From Trochalopteron elliotii (taxonomy: Eukaryota > Chordata > Aves > Passeriformes > Leiothrichidae), in NCBI GenBank assembly GCA_024734555.1, contig JANPWX010000469.1:106997-170996 (forward strand): 64,000 nt of DNA. Direction: 5' to 3'. Within the stretch, counting starts at the first letter, position 1; the number at the start of each line of letters is the position of its first letter. The position numbers were made by a program, and so were the translations under genes. Positions 26,301-36,845 of the stretch are shown here, piece after piece. The notes below the pieces were generated by a model. That model was given only the letters and a program-made list of their open reading frames with translations. It was not told the DNA's origin and ran no database searches.

Positions 26301-29300
26301 ACAGGGCTAAGTTCACAGTCTAGAAGTGGGGTGAATGCAAATTTGAGCTGATTAACACTGTGTTCAGTCTTCTGGCAGTTGCAGGATAGAGGTTGAAAAG
26401 CTTCTTACCTTTCCTGAGTGTCCATTTCCTTCTTCTTTATGTTACTACATGCACAGGTAAACACACACACAGAGTAATCCAAGTGGTGCTGGGACTCACT
26501 GCCCTGGCTCCCCAGCACTGCTAATTGGAAATTTTGGCAGGCAAGAAGCATGTGGAAAATCTGAGATGTCACAGCCTTCCTGAGCACAGACACGGCTGTG
26601 GGTGACAGGAGCCTTTTGTAATCTTACCCTTTTCCTTTGTGTCCCTGTTTTTGCTGTTCTGTTCATGCTTTCTCCTTTCCTTTGTAACATCCTTGATGCT
26701 TCACAGGGATCCTTATTTTGTCCTCCTGAAGGCTGAACTCGAGCTAAACTGGTACAAGTGTCTGTATTCTGCCAGTAGCATTTAAATGTGTATTTTAAAA
26801 GTGTCCATCACTCAGACTGGTGTGGGTGTGTTCTGCCAGAGCTGTGACTGTATAGCCAGGAGTTAAATCTATTAGCACACACCCCTGTGACACAGTTAAC
26901 TTTGCATATGGCAGAGAAGCTGAACAACTTGCCTCTGTGTTATGCAGTCACTGATGTGCAGGACTAAATTTACAAATTGTGTTTTTTCTCCCCAGATTCT
27001 GTTTCCATTCACTAGTGACAGATTTTTTTTTTTTTTTTTTTGTGCTTCACAAATGAATGTCTTCTGCCTGGGATATACCACATGGTTATAATGTGGCTAC
27101 ACACTGACAGCCACATCTATCAAGTGGAGTTTTGCAATAACACTATCTCCTCTGGTCCTTTCACAGGTAATTGAAAACATTGACACCTTGGCTAACCTTG
27201 ACAGTCTGTTCCTTGGAAAGAATAAAATCACCAAGCTCCAGAACCTGGATGCGCTGACAAACCTGACTGTGCTCAGCATACAGGTACTGTCTGTGCTCTG
27301 TAAAGCCTCCCTGTGAGGTAGGATCAGCTCTTGTGAATCACAGAATCCCAGAATGGTTTGGGTTGGAAGGAACCTTAAAGCTCATCTTGGTCCATCCCCC
27401 TCAAATGGGCAGGACACCTTCCACCATCCCAGGCTGTGTCCCAAACTCCCACCTTGGACACTTCAGGGGTCCAGGGGCAGCCACAGCTTCTCTGGGCACC
27501 TGTGCCAGGGTCTCACCACCCTCACAGAGAAGAATTCCTTGCTAGTATCTAATTTAGAGCTGCCTTCCTTCAGCTTAGGGCCATTCCCCCTTGTCCTATC
27601 CCTACATAACCTTGTGAAAAATCCCTCTCCAGCCCTCTTGTGAGCCTCCCAGTAGTAGGTCTGCAGTCAAACTCCTGTACTGGAAGGGAGTGTGATATTC
27701 TTTGTGTAGTCTTTTTTCATCCTTTCATGCTGCTTGATATTGACAGACACCAATAAAATTATAAAAACAAATATTTGATTTTTATGGAAGAAAGAACAGG
27801 ATGTTATTCCCCTACTTCCTTCCTGAAACACTGTTTCCTAATGTATTACAATAACATTGAAAGTGTTATGGCAGGTAGTCCTTACAATGACAGTGGCTCA
27901 GTGTCACTGCCTTCTTACTGAAGAGGCAAGAGATGTGAACAAGCCTGTGCTGAATGCAGTCTGTCCTTAATGAGCTTTTGAAAGGCTTCTTCCTTTTTAA
28001 AAGGTGGAATAAAAGATACTTAGCTAATTTCTTTCACCAAGTCTGCTTCTTATCCATATGACAATGCTTGTGCATTCGAGTATCTCTTGAAGCTGCTGGC
28101 AAGACAGACTGACTGCCTGCTGTGGTACCTGTGTGTGCCATTGTTCTGCAGGGCATAAAGGGTTAGCTACAGCAGGGTGCAGTGTGATTAAGGTGGTGTA
28201 ACTTCCTCTCTGACCTTCCCATTTGTAAAGGCCTACAAAGTGAACACTGTTCCTGCATAGGCCTATTGTTTGTTAAGACACCAAGCCAAAGACTTCCAGG
28301 CTGCAACTTTTGATGGGAGGGTCAGGGTCAGACTCCTGCTGGAGACTGGGACTCCCATGGGACTTCTTCATGGATCAGAGGTGCAGAGATCAAACAGCTG
28401 AGCTCACGAAATCAGCAGACTATTTCCCCTTCCAGCCATACTTCAGAGAAATGGTTTTCCCCCAGTGGGTCACAGGGGTGTGGGTTTGTTTGGAGTGGTC
28501 CTGAACACCTTGTACACTTGCAGAACAACCGTCTGACCAAGATTGAGGGGCTGCAGAGCCTGGTGAACCTGCGGGAGCTGTACCTCAGCCACAACGGCAT
28601 CGAGGTCATCGAGGGACTGGAGAGCAATGTGAGCAGCTTTGCCTGGTTCTGCAACACTGTTGTTGCCCTGAGCTGCTTGTGGTAATGGCTTCTCAGGAGG
28701 TTTTTGTTCCTCAGTTTCCTCAGTTAGGTGTTCCTGAGTCTCCTGAGAGACCACAAATACCCAAGTGTTTGTTATATGTTAAAGTGTCTCGTGTGGGTGA
28801 AGATCCTCCAGATATTCTGGAGTAGAATTATTTTCATGACATGGGGAAGGGAGATGTGGTTGAAGCAGCATCCTGGCTGATCCTCAGCCGTGGGAAGGCT
28901 CCTGGACCCTGCTGGCTGGCTGCTGCAGCCTTTCAGACAGCAGCTTGTAGATAACCATGAGTGCTTTCCAATAGGACAAAACGAGCTGGCAGTAAGAGAG
29001 GCCAGCCATGGCGTGCAGCTTGCCTTCCTGTCAGTGTGCATGTCTGTCTTTTTGGGTGGGATGGATTTTGTAGAAGCCTGTATCATTTTCATTCTCCCCC
29101 AGCAAAAGTTTTTCTAAAATTGCTGAGTTTCCTGCTGCTAAGAGTTTGTTCCACTCTGCTGCTCAAGGGGACACTTCAGACCTAATTTTTAATCTTTCTC
29201 GTAATGTACTTTGAGGAAAGCTCAGTTTTTAGGAGTCCTTGGCTGGCAGTTGCCATCCAGCCAGTAACTGCCTTCATTTTTGTCACATGGCTTCTGGGGG

Positions 29301-31861
29301 GTCAGTAGCCCAGCTTGATTGAAAACAATCTTCCTTGTTCTGTATAGGCAGCAAGAGTTGAGCTGAATGTGAGCAGCTGGCAGTAACATGTCTGCTCCTG
29401 ACAGTTTCCAGCTCTGGCCCTGGAAGAAGTGGCACAGAGAAGAGGAAAGGAAATCAGCTGTAATATTTTTGTGTTTGCTTTTTCTAGAACAAACTCACAA
29501 TGCTGGACATTGCAGCCAACAGAATTAAGAAGATCGAGAACATCAGTCACCTAACAGAGCTGCAGGAGTTCTGGGTAAGCACAGGCCAGAGCTGTTCCCC
29601 AAAATGTCTGTGCCACAGTGAGGGAAACCCTTCTGATGGGCAGCATCATATGGACATGTGTGCCTTGGAGTGAGCTCTGCTACTTCTGGTGATCAGCTTT
29701 AACATCTTGACAGTCTGCATGGATAGAGTGTGTGGTGATTTTCCCCAGGGAAAGGGAAGAGCTTAAAAATTTCATTGCTGAGCTTTGCTGAGTGGTAAGA
29801 AGCCTGTCTCTGCCTAGGAAGTGGGCCCTGCCTTGGTTATGAAACACCCCCACTGTCCTATTTCTGCAGCTCTTCTGTAAGTGAGCACGACAGAGTACCA
29901 GGGGAAGCTCAGAGCTTGTTCAGAGCACAGTTGATATGTTCATGGTGTTATAAATATGAAGAAGATGAAACCAACTTCTGGTTCCATTCCTATGAGGCAG
30001 ATAACAGCTTAGGGTTGCTTCTGTTGCTTTCTGGCACTCTGAATTGCTGAGCTCTTTGGCTTTCCTGAGTCATGTCAGGAAATTCAGAGATGCCCTGTCC
30101 TGAAGCATTAGCACTGTGCTCTGTTTGGGAGCTGTGTACAAATGTGCTCCTGTGAGAAAATGGAGAAGCAGCAGGTGTTCATGAGCTGGCAAAGGCTTTA
30201 GCTCTTGTAGAATTTCTGCATTCAAGGCTGACAATAAGAGCTGTGCTGTATAATCTGTCATTTGGAGTTATTTAAACTCTTGGGCAGATGCTGAGAGAAA
30301 AGGAGTGGAAAGCAGCTTCAAATGAAACCCAGCTAGAGTGTGGAGCCCAGGCTCCTTAGATGGTTTTCCTCATCTTGCAGCATGGCTGAGGAGACAGCCT
30401 GCAGTGTTACCTGGCCATGCCTGTCTGTAAGGAACTCCTGAAGGAACAGGAGTGAGAAGCCCATTTAATGTGGCACCTTTTGGGCAGCAGAGGTGAGGCA
30501 GTGCAGTGTGGGGCCTGTCCTGATCCTGTGCCATTTCCTCCTGTCTTCCTCTTTGCTGTGGCTCTGCTTGTAGGAGGTGTCTGCACTGGTTGCACCTGAA
30601 AGGACAGGCCAGAGCTGAACTTGGCTGGATTCCTTTGCAAAAACACCAGTGTGTTTGGAGTCCTTTGTCAGAGCACTGCCCAAGACCTGTTAGCTGGGCA
30701 CAGAAAATGCCCTCCTGGCTTTGTTCCACTAAAACACCACATTTAAAAAAACTGATTTCTTTGAAAAGGAGCAGGGGAGAATTTTCAATGGAAACCAGTG
30801 TTGTATCTCCCAGTTCATGTTTTTCACTGACTGCACAGTCGAAGCCACATAAAAATGTCCTTCAACACTTTAAATAAACAGAATTCAAAATCCTAGACAC
30901 TGTGATAGTCTTCCAGCAGTTTCCCAGTAGCACACCCCCAGTGGAGGGACTGAGACATCTGAAGGTTGTGTGACTTGGCTGAAGTAACATTGTGATGAGC
31001 TGTAGCAGAATGAGACAATCCAGTGAGGTTTTTTGTATTTTATTTGAAGGTGGCATTGCTGCAGTGACTGTATGCAAAGGCAAAGGGTGCTGGTGTCTCA
31101 GGGTTGGGCAGAATGTGGCCACACAGCTTTGCTTCCTTGTTGGACAGCTGAAGCACTCATTCCTTTGTGAGCCAAGAGTGAGGCAGGAGAACCCAAGTCA
31201 GAGAGCTTGGCATTTCCTCTGGAGTGCAGAAGCAGTTTTTGCAGGAGAATTTTTGTAGAGGAGAGAGGAAAATGTTGCTTTTCTTGTCTGCTTGGGACCT
31301 TTTTTAATGTTTCCTGAGAGGTCATAAAATGATGTCAGAGTGGAAATAAATGATGATGTAAGGATTTCCAGCCCATAAATGCACAGTGGAGTGGGAGATG
31401 GTGCAGGGACTGGCCTGGTGCCTTGCGGGCTCTTTCCTGGTACAGTGCTTGGACTGGATCTGCTGTGTGAGGGGTGGAGCAGCTGACCAGCAGCCAGGAC
31501 AGCGTGGGGGTGTTGGGTTTAGTGCTGAGGCCTGGGCTGTGAGGCAGGAAAGCTCATCTCAGAGGTTCCAGAGGAGGAAGGATCTTGCAGACAAGGTGTT
31601 GATGAGCAGTGCTGCCCTGGTGACGCAGCACCGTGACCGCTCTCCTTTGTTGGGGGTGTGAACATGCCTGTGTGTGCTCTGCAGATGAATGACAACCTCG
31701 TTGAGAGCTGGAGCGACCTGGACGAGCTGAAAGGAGCCAAGAATTTGGAGACTGTCTACCTGGAGAGAAACCCCTTGCAGAAGGACCCCCAGTACCGGCG
31801 CAAAATCATGCTGGCCCTCCCGACCGTGCGGCAGATCGACGCCACCTTCGTTCGATTCTGA
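17194..31861 (+). CDS. PPP1R7: PPP1R7 (SDS22), protein phosphatase 1 regulatory subunit 7
   Basis: SDS22 is a leucine-rich-repeat protein that binds the PP1 catalytic subunit and acts in PP1 maturation and mitotic dephosphorylation, mainly in the nucleus and cytosol. Nine exons are visible: 17194-17316, 21405-21460, 22389-22454, 23082-23212, 24087-24249, 27167-27283, 28524-28628, 29488-29574 and 31685-31861. All phases agree. An acidic N-terminal region (RIESEESGDEEGRK) is followed by eleven 22-residue repeats of the SDS22 type, such as LIKHIENLEQLQTLRELDLY, and an LRR cap ending IDATFVRF and TGA. About 340 codons are visible against 360 in human; roughly 17 from exon 1 lie in the gap. The N-terminal acidic linker appears shorter than in human. 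Introns contain two CR1 fragments and otherwise nothing I recognise, including the longest, 24250-27166. Confidence 0.97.
21405..21460 (+). CDS. PPP1R7: PPP1R7 small exon 3
   Basis: A 56-bp exon encoding ETPVDMETISLDPEAE (human ELPVDMETINLDRDAE). Acceptor TTCTCCTGCAG, donor GTAAAG. It is too short for ORF-based detection; phase agrees on both sides. Confidence 0.92.
22389..22454 (+). CDS. PPP1R7: PPP1R7 exon 4 (first LRR)
   Basis: The 66-bp exon encodes DVDLNHFRIGKIEGFEVLKK. Acceptor CTCTTTAAG, donor GTAACA, phase 0. Confidence 0.93.
22693..22900 (-). mobile_element. CR1 LINE fragment in PPP1R7 intron
   Basis: ACATAGAATAATGTGGATGG, GGATCTCTGGAGGTCTCTAG and CCAAGGATGGAGATTTTATA followed by GCCTCTCTGGGC are diverged reverse-complement CR1 3' sequence. 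Confidence 0.75.
23082..23212 (+). CDS. PPP1R7: PPP1R7 exon 5 (LRR)
   Basis: The exon encodes TLCLRQNLIKHIENLEQLQ and LRELDLYDNQIRKIENLES. Acceptor ACAATTAG, donor GTGAGT splitting a Glu codon. Confidence 0.95.
24087..24249 (+). CDS. PPP1R7: PPP1R7 exon 6 (LRR)
   Basis: The exon encodes ILDISFNVLRHIEGLDRL, KLFLVNNKISKIENLSNL and MLELGSNRIR. Acceptor TTTTACCTCAG, donor GTAGGT, phase 0 exit. Confidence 0.96.
27167..27283 (+). CDS. PPP1R7: PPP1R7 exon 7 (LRR)
   Basis: The 39 codons include VIENIDTLANLDSLFLGKN and KITKLQNLDALTNLTVLS. Acceptor CCTTTCACAG, donor GTACTG. Confidence 0.95.
27336..27650 (-). mobile_element. CR1 LINE fragment in PPP1R7 intron
   Basis: The plus strand reads ATCACAGAATCCCAGAATGG, TTGGAAGGAACCTTAAAGCT, TCTCACCACCCTCACAGAGA and CCCCCTTGTCCTATCC. 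This is well-preserved reverse-complement CR1 3' sequence. The open frames across it are CR1-derived and not genes. Confidence 0.9.
28524..28628 (+). CDS. PPP1R7: PPP1R7 exon 8 (LRR)
   Basis: The 35 codons include NNRLTKIEGLQSLVNLREL and SHNGIEVIEGLESN. Acceptor ACACTTGCAG, donor GTGAGC. Confidence 0.95.
29488..29574 (+). CDS. PPP1R7: PPP1R7 exon 9 (LRR)
   Basis: The 29 codons are NKLTMLDIAANRIKKIENIS followed by HLTELQEFW. Acceptor CTTTTTCTAG, donor GTAAGC. Confidence 0.95.
31685..31861 (+). CDS. PPP1R7: PPP1R7 final coding exon (LRR cap)
   Basis: The exon encodes MNDNLVESWSDLDELKGAKN through LERNPLQKDPQYRRK to IDATFVRF and TGA at 31859-31861. This is almost identical to the human C-terminus. 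Confidence 0.97.
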   Translation: MNDNLVESWSDLDELKGAKNLETVYLERNPLQKDPQYRRKIMLALPTVRQIDATFVRF

Positions 31862-31977
31862 GCCTCCTGCTGCCCTCCCTCCCCTGCCCTCCTCCAAAAA
31901 ACGTCCCACAGGGGTTTTTTATCCACTCACTGCTCCCCAGGTCTTCAGTACACTGACACCACACAGGGCAAAGAGTC

Positions 31978-31983
31978 AATAAA
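31978..31983 (+). terminator. PPP1R7: PPP1R7 polyadenylation signal
   Basis: AATAAA lies 117 bases after the stop codon, followed by a TGTTTTTG-rich stretch. The 3' UTR is therefore short, about 140 bases. Confidence 0.85.
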
Positions 31984-32034
31984 AAGCACTGAAAGCAGGT
32001 CTCGTGTACAATGCACTCATTGTTTTTGAAATGT

Positions 32035-32057
32035 TGTTATTATTATTATTATTATTA
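32035..32057. repeat. (TTA)n microsatellite
   Basis: About seven TTA units follow directly after the PPP1R7 3' end. Confidence 0.9.
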
Positions 32058-33403
32058 AATCTTAACACAAGAGCCTTCAGTGTGCCTGTGGTTTTTTTTT
32101 ATTTTAACGGGGCAGGTTTTACCAGAAAGTGTTTGCAGCAGACTGGAGCCATGTGAGCCACTTGCTGAGCACTGTTGACTCTGTGACACACGTTCAGGTT
32201 AGGAATGTCCTCGTAAACACCACGTCCAGGTCAAGGCTCAAGAGTGCTCTGTAAAAATGTGAAAAAAGGTCTGATGAAGATCCCCATCCAGGTTAGTTAC
32301 CAGCTCTGAGTCAGTGCTAAATACCTGGTGGTACAATATGGGGCTGTAGGGGGAGTAGCCTTTTTGTAGTCATGTTTTTAAACACAGCTACAAGCTCATG
32401 AGAGGACTGGGGACAAACTGGTGTTAATACATTTAATGGTGAGCAAGGTTCCGTAGCACTTTGTTGCAGACAGTGTTGGCCATCAGAAAATCTGAGTCAC
32501 GTCCTGCTTCTACTGAAGATGGCAGTGTGGTGTTGCTGTCCCTCTGCAGCTGTGTTTGATCCAAACCATTGAACTGCATCTCTCCAGCAGCTGAAAGAAA
32601 AACCCTGGGAAGCACTTGCCATCTGCTACTGTTTGTCCAACAGGCATGTCACCAGTCCAGGGAACAAGGAAAACACAGGAGGGGTGCTGGAAAACGTGCT
32701 CTTGGTGGTGGTTTGATTCATTCTGATCTGACATGAATCTGAATCTTTGAAAGAGTGGGATGACTCCCTTCTTCAGCTGGAGACTGGGACTATTAAGCAG
32801 GGCAGTGTGGCCCTGTAAAAGATGTTAGTTCCCCTTTGTGGGCTGTGTTGGATTTGCTCAGCAGCAGCTCTGCTGTGGATTGTGATGCTGCTGGAGGTGG
32901 TGACTGGGCTTGCCTGGGGACCTGCACCCTGCCATGTCACTGAATTGGGAATGTGGTGAGATGAGTTGCTTTGAGTCCCCCCGAAGTGTCACAAACTGTT
33001 CCTTGGGGCTGTAAAAGCAATGTCTCAGTTACTCTGTTACATCGGTGCTGTTCCCCCGCGTTGTTCCTGGGCTGGCAGTGTGCCCCTTGGCTGGCAGCAC
33101 CCGGCAGGAAAAACACAGCTGGGATTTTCCCCAAAGCTGTAAACACCAACACAAACTGTTTCCTTACAGGTGTGAGGTGAACACAGTGCTTAAATCTTTC
33201 CTGGTGCCCCAAAATGCCAGTGCCTTGGCCAGGCACCAGCCCCTCTAGGGTGCAAGGGGGAGCTGCTCTGCTGAGTCCCACTGAGCCCCCTTTGCTCAGG
33301 GCCACACAGGTCCCCATCTCCAGCTCAAACGAAGGCAGGCCCTCCTCCCGGCTGCTTGGAGGAAGGTGTTTCTAAATGGGGAAGGTGCCTGCACACCCAT
33401 CCA

Positions 33404-33425
33404 CCCTCCTCCTCCTCCTCCTCCT
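33404..33425. repeat. (CTC)n microsatellite
   Basis: About seven CTC units occur in GC-rich intergenic DNA. Confidence 0.9.
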
Positions 33426-34879
33426 GTCTGTCCCCAGGCTCTGCCCCTCCTACACAGGGAGCCTGACGTTCCCCAAGAGGGGAAGGAGCCATCAGCAGGA
33501 GCAACGGGGCGGCACTTCCCACTCTCTCCCCACTGGAGGGGAAGCAGCATTAGGGTGGGAGGACCCCTCTGCCCTGTCCCTGCCGGCTCAGATCCAGCTC
33601 TGTGGGAGGAACAACAGGGCACGGGACTGGGCAGCACGAACGGGGGTAAAAGCTGCCAGTTTGGGGCTCGTGTTGGGAGCTGCGGGAGAGGGGCAGGATG
33701 AAACACACCCCGGTGCCTTCATCCAAATTTTCAAGCAGCTCCTGGCCTGGTGGCTCATTCCCCACCACATTCCCTCCCCAGCTGCCACATGGGGCTCAGA
33801 GGTGCCTGTTGGGCTGTTGTGGGGATTGAGGGGTTTTGTTGCTGTCTGCCAGGAGTGATAACCAGATGCTGCCCCAAAGGAGCAGCACTGCCAGGCACTC
33901 TGGAGAGCTGGGGCTGGATTGTTTCCTCAGCAGAGATACGTATCTGTGTGCTCCAGGTGTCATAAGGACTTTTCTGTGTGATGGAGAGTTTTTAGGGGGT
34001 AGATCACCCCAAAGCTTTTCAGGACACGGATGTGTCCTTAGGGAATCTCTCCTTAGGGAGATTCTGTGCTTGGCACTTGTCACCCCAGCCTTCCTGACTG
34101 GTCTGAATGGGGCTTTGGGAAGTCACAGGACCCAAATCACGAAAAATTTGATGCTGACATGCCAACCCCTTGACTTGGTAGGAATTGCAAAGGATGTAAA
34201 TGAAGCTGGAATTTGGCTCATGTTTGGGGGCTTGACCAAAAGTGCCTGAGAAGCTGAGATGCTGGAAAGGCATTGGGTGAAGGTCAGCACCCGTGCCCAG
34301 CTCAGCAGGGCTCTGCCCCAATTCCCCAGCACAGTCCTGCCTGTTCCATAACTGCACCTTCACTGCAGTTCCAGGTGTGTTGCCATCTCTTTGTGCAGGT
34401 CTCTTACTGGCTGCTTTGTGTGGTCTCCAAGTGCCCAGATGGCTGTCCCAGTGGGGTGGTAGGGCCACCTCTCTCTTCCCAGGAGAGCTTGGCCTTTTTG
34501 AGAATCCCAGCTGGGGCCATTCTTAGTGGTGCAATATTTAGAAGCTCAGGCTTTTCATGGCATGTTTCCCTCTCTCCATGGGCCAAGAATATTTTATCCC
34601 CACATTGGTCCATCCTTACTGTAGGAACAGCAGGCCCAGCCTGTTCCCTTGCTTTGAGGAGTGGTTCTCTGATGTTTTTAGGTGAATTTAGCAGATGTCT
34701 CTCTCCTGCTTCATTGGTGCCCAGAAGAAGCTCTTGTGTCAGAGGAATTGGTGTTAGTTACCAATGGCTTCTGCAAAGAGATGCTTTGCCCACCTTGATT
34801 TTAGCCAGGGGCAGGTTGGAGAAGCTGAGGCTGTTTGGTGTTTCTTTTCACTGCATCTCTTGAAAGTAATGATGAAAAG

Positions 34880-35145
34880 CCACCTCATTTCTGAGGAGCA
34901 ACCTGATGTTATCAAAAAGGCCAAATGAGGGGAGGTTTAGACTGAATATTAGGAACAGATTCTTCCTCCAGATAGTGGCTGGGCACTGGAACAGGCTGGC
35001 CAGTGGTCATGGCCCTGTGTGTGCCAGAGCTCAAGGAGCATTTGGACAACACTCTCAGGTGCAGGGTGTGATTCTTGGGGTTGTCATTGTCCTGTGCAGG
35101 ACCAGGAGTTGATCTTCAATGATCCTTACAAGTGCCTTCCAACCA
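34880..35145 (+). mobile_element. CR1 LINE 3' fragment, sense strand
   Basis: GGGGAGGTTTAGACTGAATA, TAGGAACAGATTCTTCC, CACTGGAACAGGCTGGCCAG and AATGATCCTTACAAG with CCTTCCAACC follow the avian CR1 3' end in sense orientation. It abuts the left arm of the inverted repeat. Confidence 0.85.
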
Positions 35146-35394
35146 AGGAAAACACCTCAATGAGGGACACGTGCAGATTCCCAGGTTCTTTTTCAGGTGG
35201 TGGATGCATTGGTAGAACTTTTTCTCTTCACTGCATGTGCAATGTCCTCCCTGTCTGCCACTCCTGTCCTGCTGTGACACTCTCCTGCTCTCCCACCTCT
35301 GTCACTGCAGACATCTTTTGATCTCCTTATTCACCTCCCACGTGTGAGAGATTCCTGCCTGCTCAGCTTCTCAATGTGTTACCAGTTCCAAAAT
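35143..35394 (+). repeat. Left arm of a large inverted repeat
   Basis: About 250 bp, from the AAGGAAAACACC end to TTCCAAAAT, reappears in reverse complement at 35756-36009 with roughly a dozen differences by eye. The shared core includes TGCATGTGCAATGTCCTCCC and CACTGCAGACATCTTTTGAT. A sense CR1 end precedes it. Confidence 0.93.
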
Positions 35395-35755
35395 TGAGCT
35401 CAGTTTGCCTGGTCCGTTGGATGTGAAGTGCTTGGGCATGGACTGGACCCAGCTGCTGGTGTGGAGAAGGAGTCTCTGACCTTCCATCACCTGATCACAC
35501 CTGCTGGTGGACATGCCTTTGAGCTGGGGAACCCCAAAGGAAAGTCCTTACCTACAGTGGTGGAGGAGAGGGGTGCTCAGGGCCATGGTGGTGACATGAC
35601 AGGAGAACACTGCACCAGACCACTAATCTCTCCTTACTTTCCACCTGAAAACATTCCTGATGACAGTTCTCCCCAGATGTGACACTGCCAGGAGGGGTGG
35701 TGGGGCTGTGCAATGTTCATGGGCCATGGGCATCCCATTGCCAGGGTCTGCTGCT

Positions 35756-36009
35756 ATTTTGGAACTGGAAACACGTTGAGAAGCTGAGCAGACAGGAATC
35801 TCACACATGGGAGGTGAATAAGGAGATCAAAAGATGTCTGCAGTGACAGAGGTGGGAGAGCAGGAGAGTGTCACAGCAGGACAGGAGTGGCAGACAGGGA
35901 GGACATTGCACATGCAGTGAAGAGGAACAGTCCTTCCAATGCATCCACCACCTAAAAAAGGAGCCTGGGAATCTGCACGTGTCCCTCATTGAGGTGTTGT
36001 TTTCCTTGG
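35756..36009 (-). repeat. Right arm of the large inverted repeat
   Basis: Reverse complement of the left arm. The spacer (35395-35755, about 360 bp) is not repeated elsewhere in the window and holds no gene I recognise. Outside this arm, 36010-36055 read on the minus strand resembles a CR1 terminus (CATACTTGTGAGTCCCTTCC). Confidence 0.93.
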
Positions 36010-36060
36010 ATGGAAGGGACTCACAAGTATGACTGGAGATGAACTTCCTCCTGTGCCACA

Positions 36061-36110
36061 GGAAGGAAGGAAGGAAGGAAGGAAGGAAGGAAGGAAGGAA
36101 GGAAGGAAGG
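36061..36110. repeat. (GGAA)n microsatellite
   Basis: Twelve or so GGAA units directly follow the right CR1-like tail. The sequence between it and the first ANO7-like exon (36111-36687) holds nothing I recognise. Confidence 0.95.
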
Positions 36111-36687
36111 GAGTCTGCCATGCAACAGAGGAACTCCACAGATGACCTTCCCTTCAGCCTGGTGAGGCAGGATGGTGGCAGTGGGTGAAGAGGCCATGGA
36201 AATGCCCAAAATTGGTGGTCACAACCCATTTCTGCTGCAGCCAGGCTGCCTTGGGGAATCTCTCCTCACCCCCAGCCCAGCCAACAGCCCTGGACAAGAG
36301 GAGCACAGCCAATATCTTCAGCAACAGCTGCACAAGGAAAGGTGAGGGGAAAAGGCTTGGCTTGGAGTTTGACTTTCCATCCTGGAGAGGAGGCTGGGGA
36401 AGGAGAGGGTCTGCTAGCTTGAGGAGCACAGGAGAAGCCCCAGTGCTCCATGGCTGGAGCTGGCAGCTGGTCCTTACATCACGTTCAGAGGGCCCCAAGC
36501 CCTGTGCCAGGAATACCCAAGTGAAGTGGCTGGAGCCCCTCCAGAGGAAGCACTTCCTTCCCTCAGCTCCTTGCTTCACTCACAAGACACTGCTCACCCC
36601 CACAAGAGCACCAAGTCCTGGAGGAGAGAGACATGGAGGACAAACATGGCTTTGGGTTCCAGCACAAGATCCCTTTCCTTGCCTCAG

Positions 36688-36845
36688 ACTTGGTCCTGGT
36701 GTGGGGAACCATCCCCCAGGAGCTGAGCTGGCAGCAGGACAGCTGTGAGAACAGGGACTTGCAGGAGAGATTTGCTGCCATCCACAGGACCTGGAGGAAG
36801 AAATTTCTGGACAAGCTTCACTCCACTGGGATACACATAAAAGAG
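36688..36845 (+). pseudogene. ANO7: ANO7 remnant, N-terminal cytosolic exon
   Basis: The exon reads LVLVWGTIPQELSWQQDS and IHRTWRKKFLDKLHSTG, resembling human DFVLVWEEDLKLDRQQDS and MHRTWRETFLDNLRAAG. Acceptor TTGCCTCAG, donor GTACCC. This block is still open. Confidence 0.82.

Larger units (their letters stand above)
32002..34879. other. Intergenic DNA, no gene recognised
   Basis: I see no conserved exon. Open frames on both strands at 33.3-34.9 kb reflect GC-rich sequence and match no family I know. Simple repeats lie at 32035 and 33404. Confidence 0.6.

Noticed and set aside
27333..27643. Overlapping open frames in a PPP1R7 intron
   Set aside because: They lie within a reverse-complement CR1 fragment.
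33296..34863. Several open frames of 100-196 codons on both strands
   Set aside because: The sequence is GC-rich with few stops. The products are Pro/Ser/Gly-rich, match no family I recognise and lack conserved splice context.
35143..36009. Inverted repeat as a pair of retroviral LTRs
   Set aside because: LTRs are direct repeats; these arms are inverted, lack TG...CA ends and enclose no gag or pol-like frame.
36185..36748. 187-codon plus-strand open frame before the ANO7 remnant
   Set aside because: Its translation does not resemble the anoctamin N-terminus, and its end overlaps the first remnant exon in another frame.
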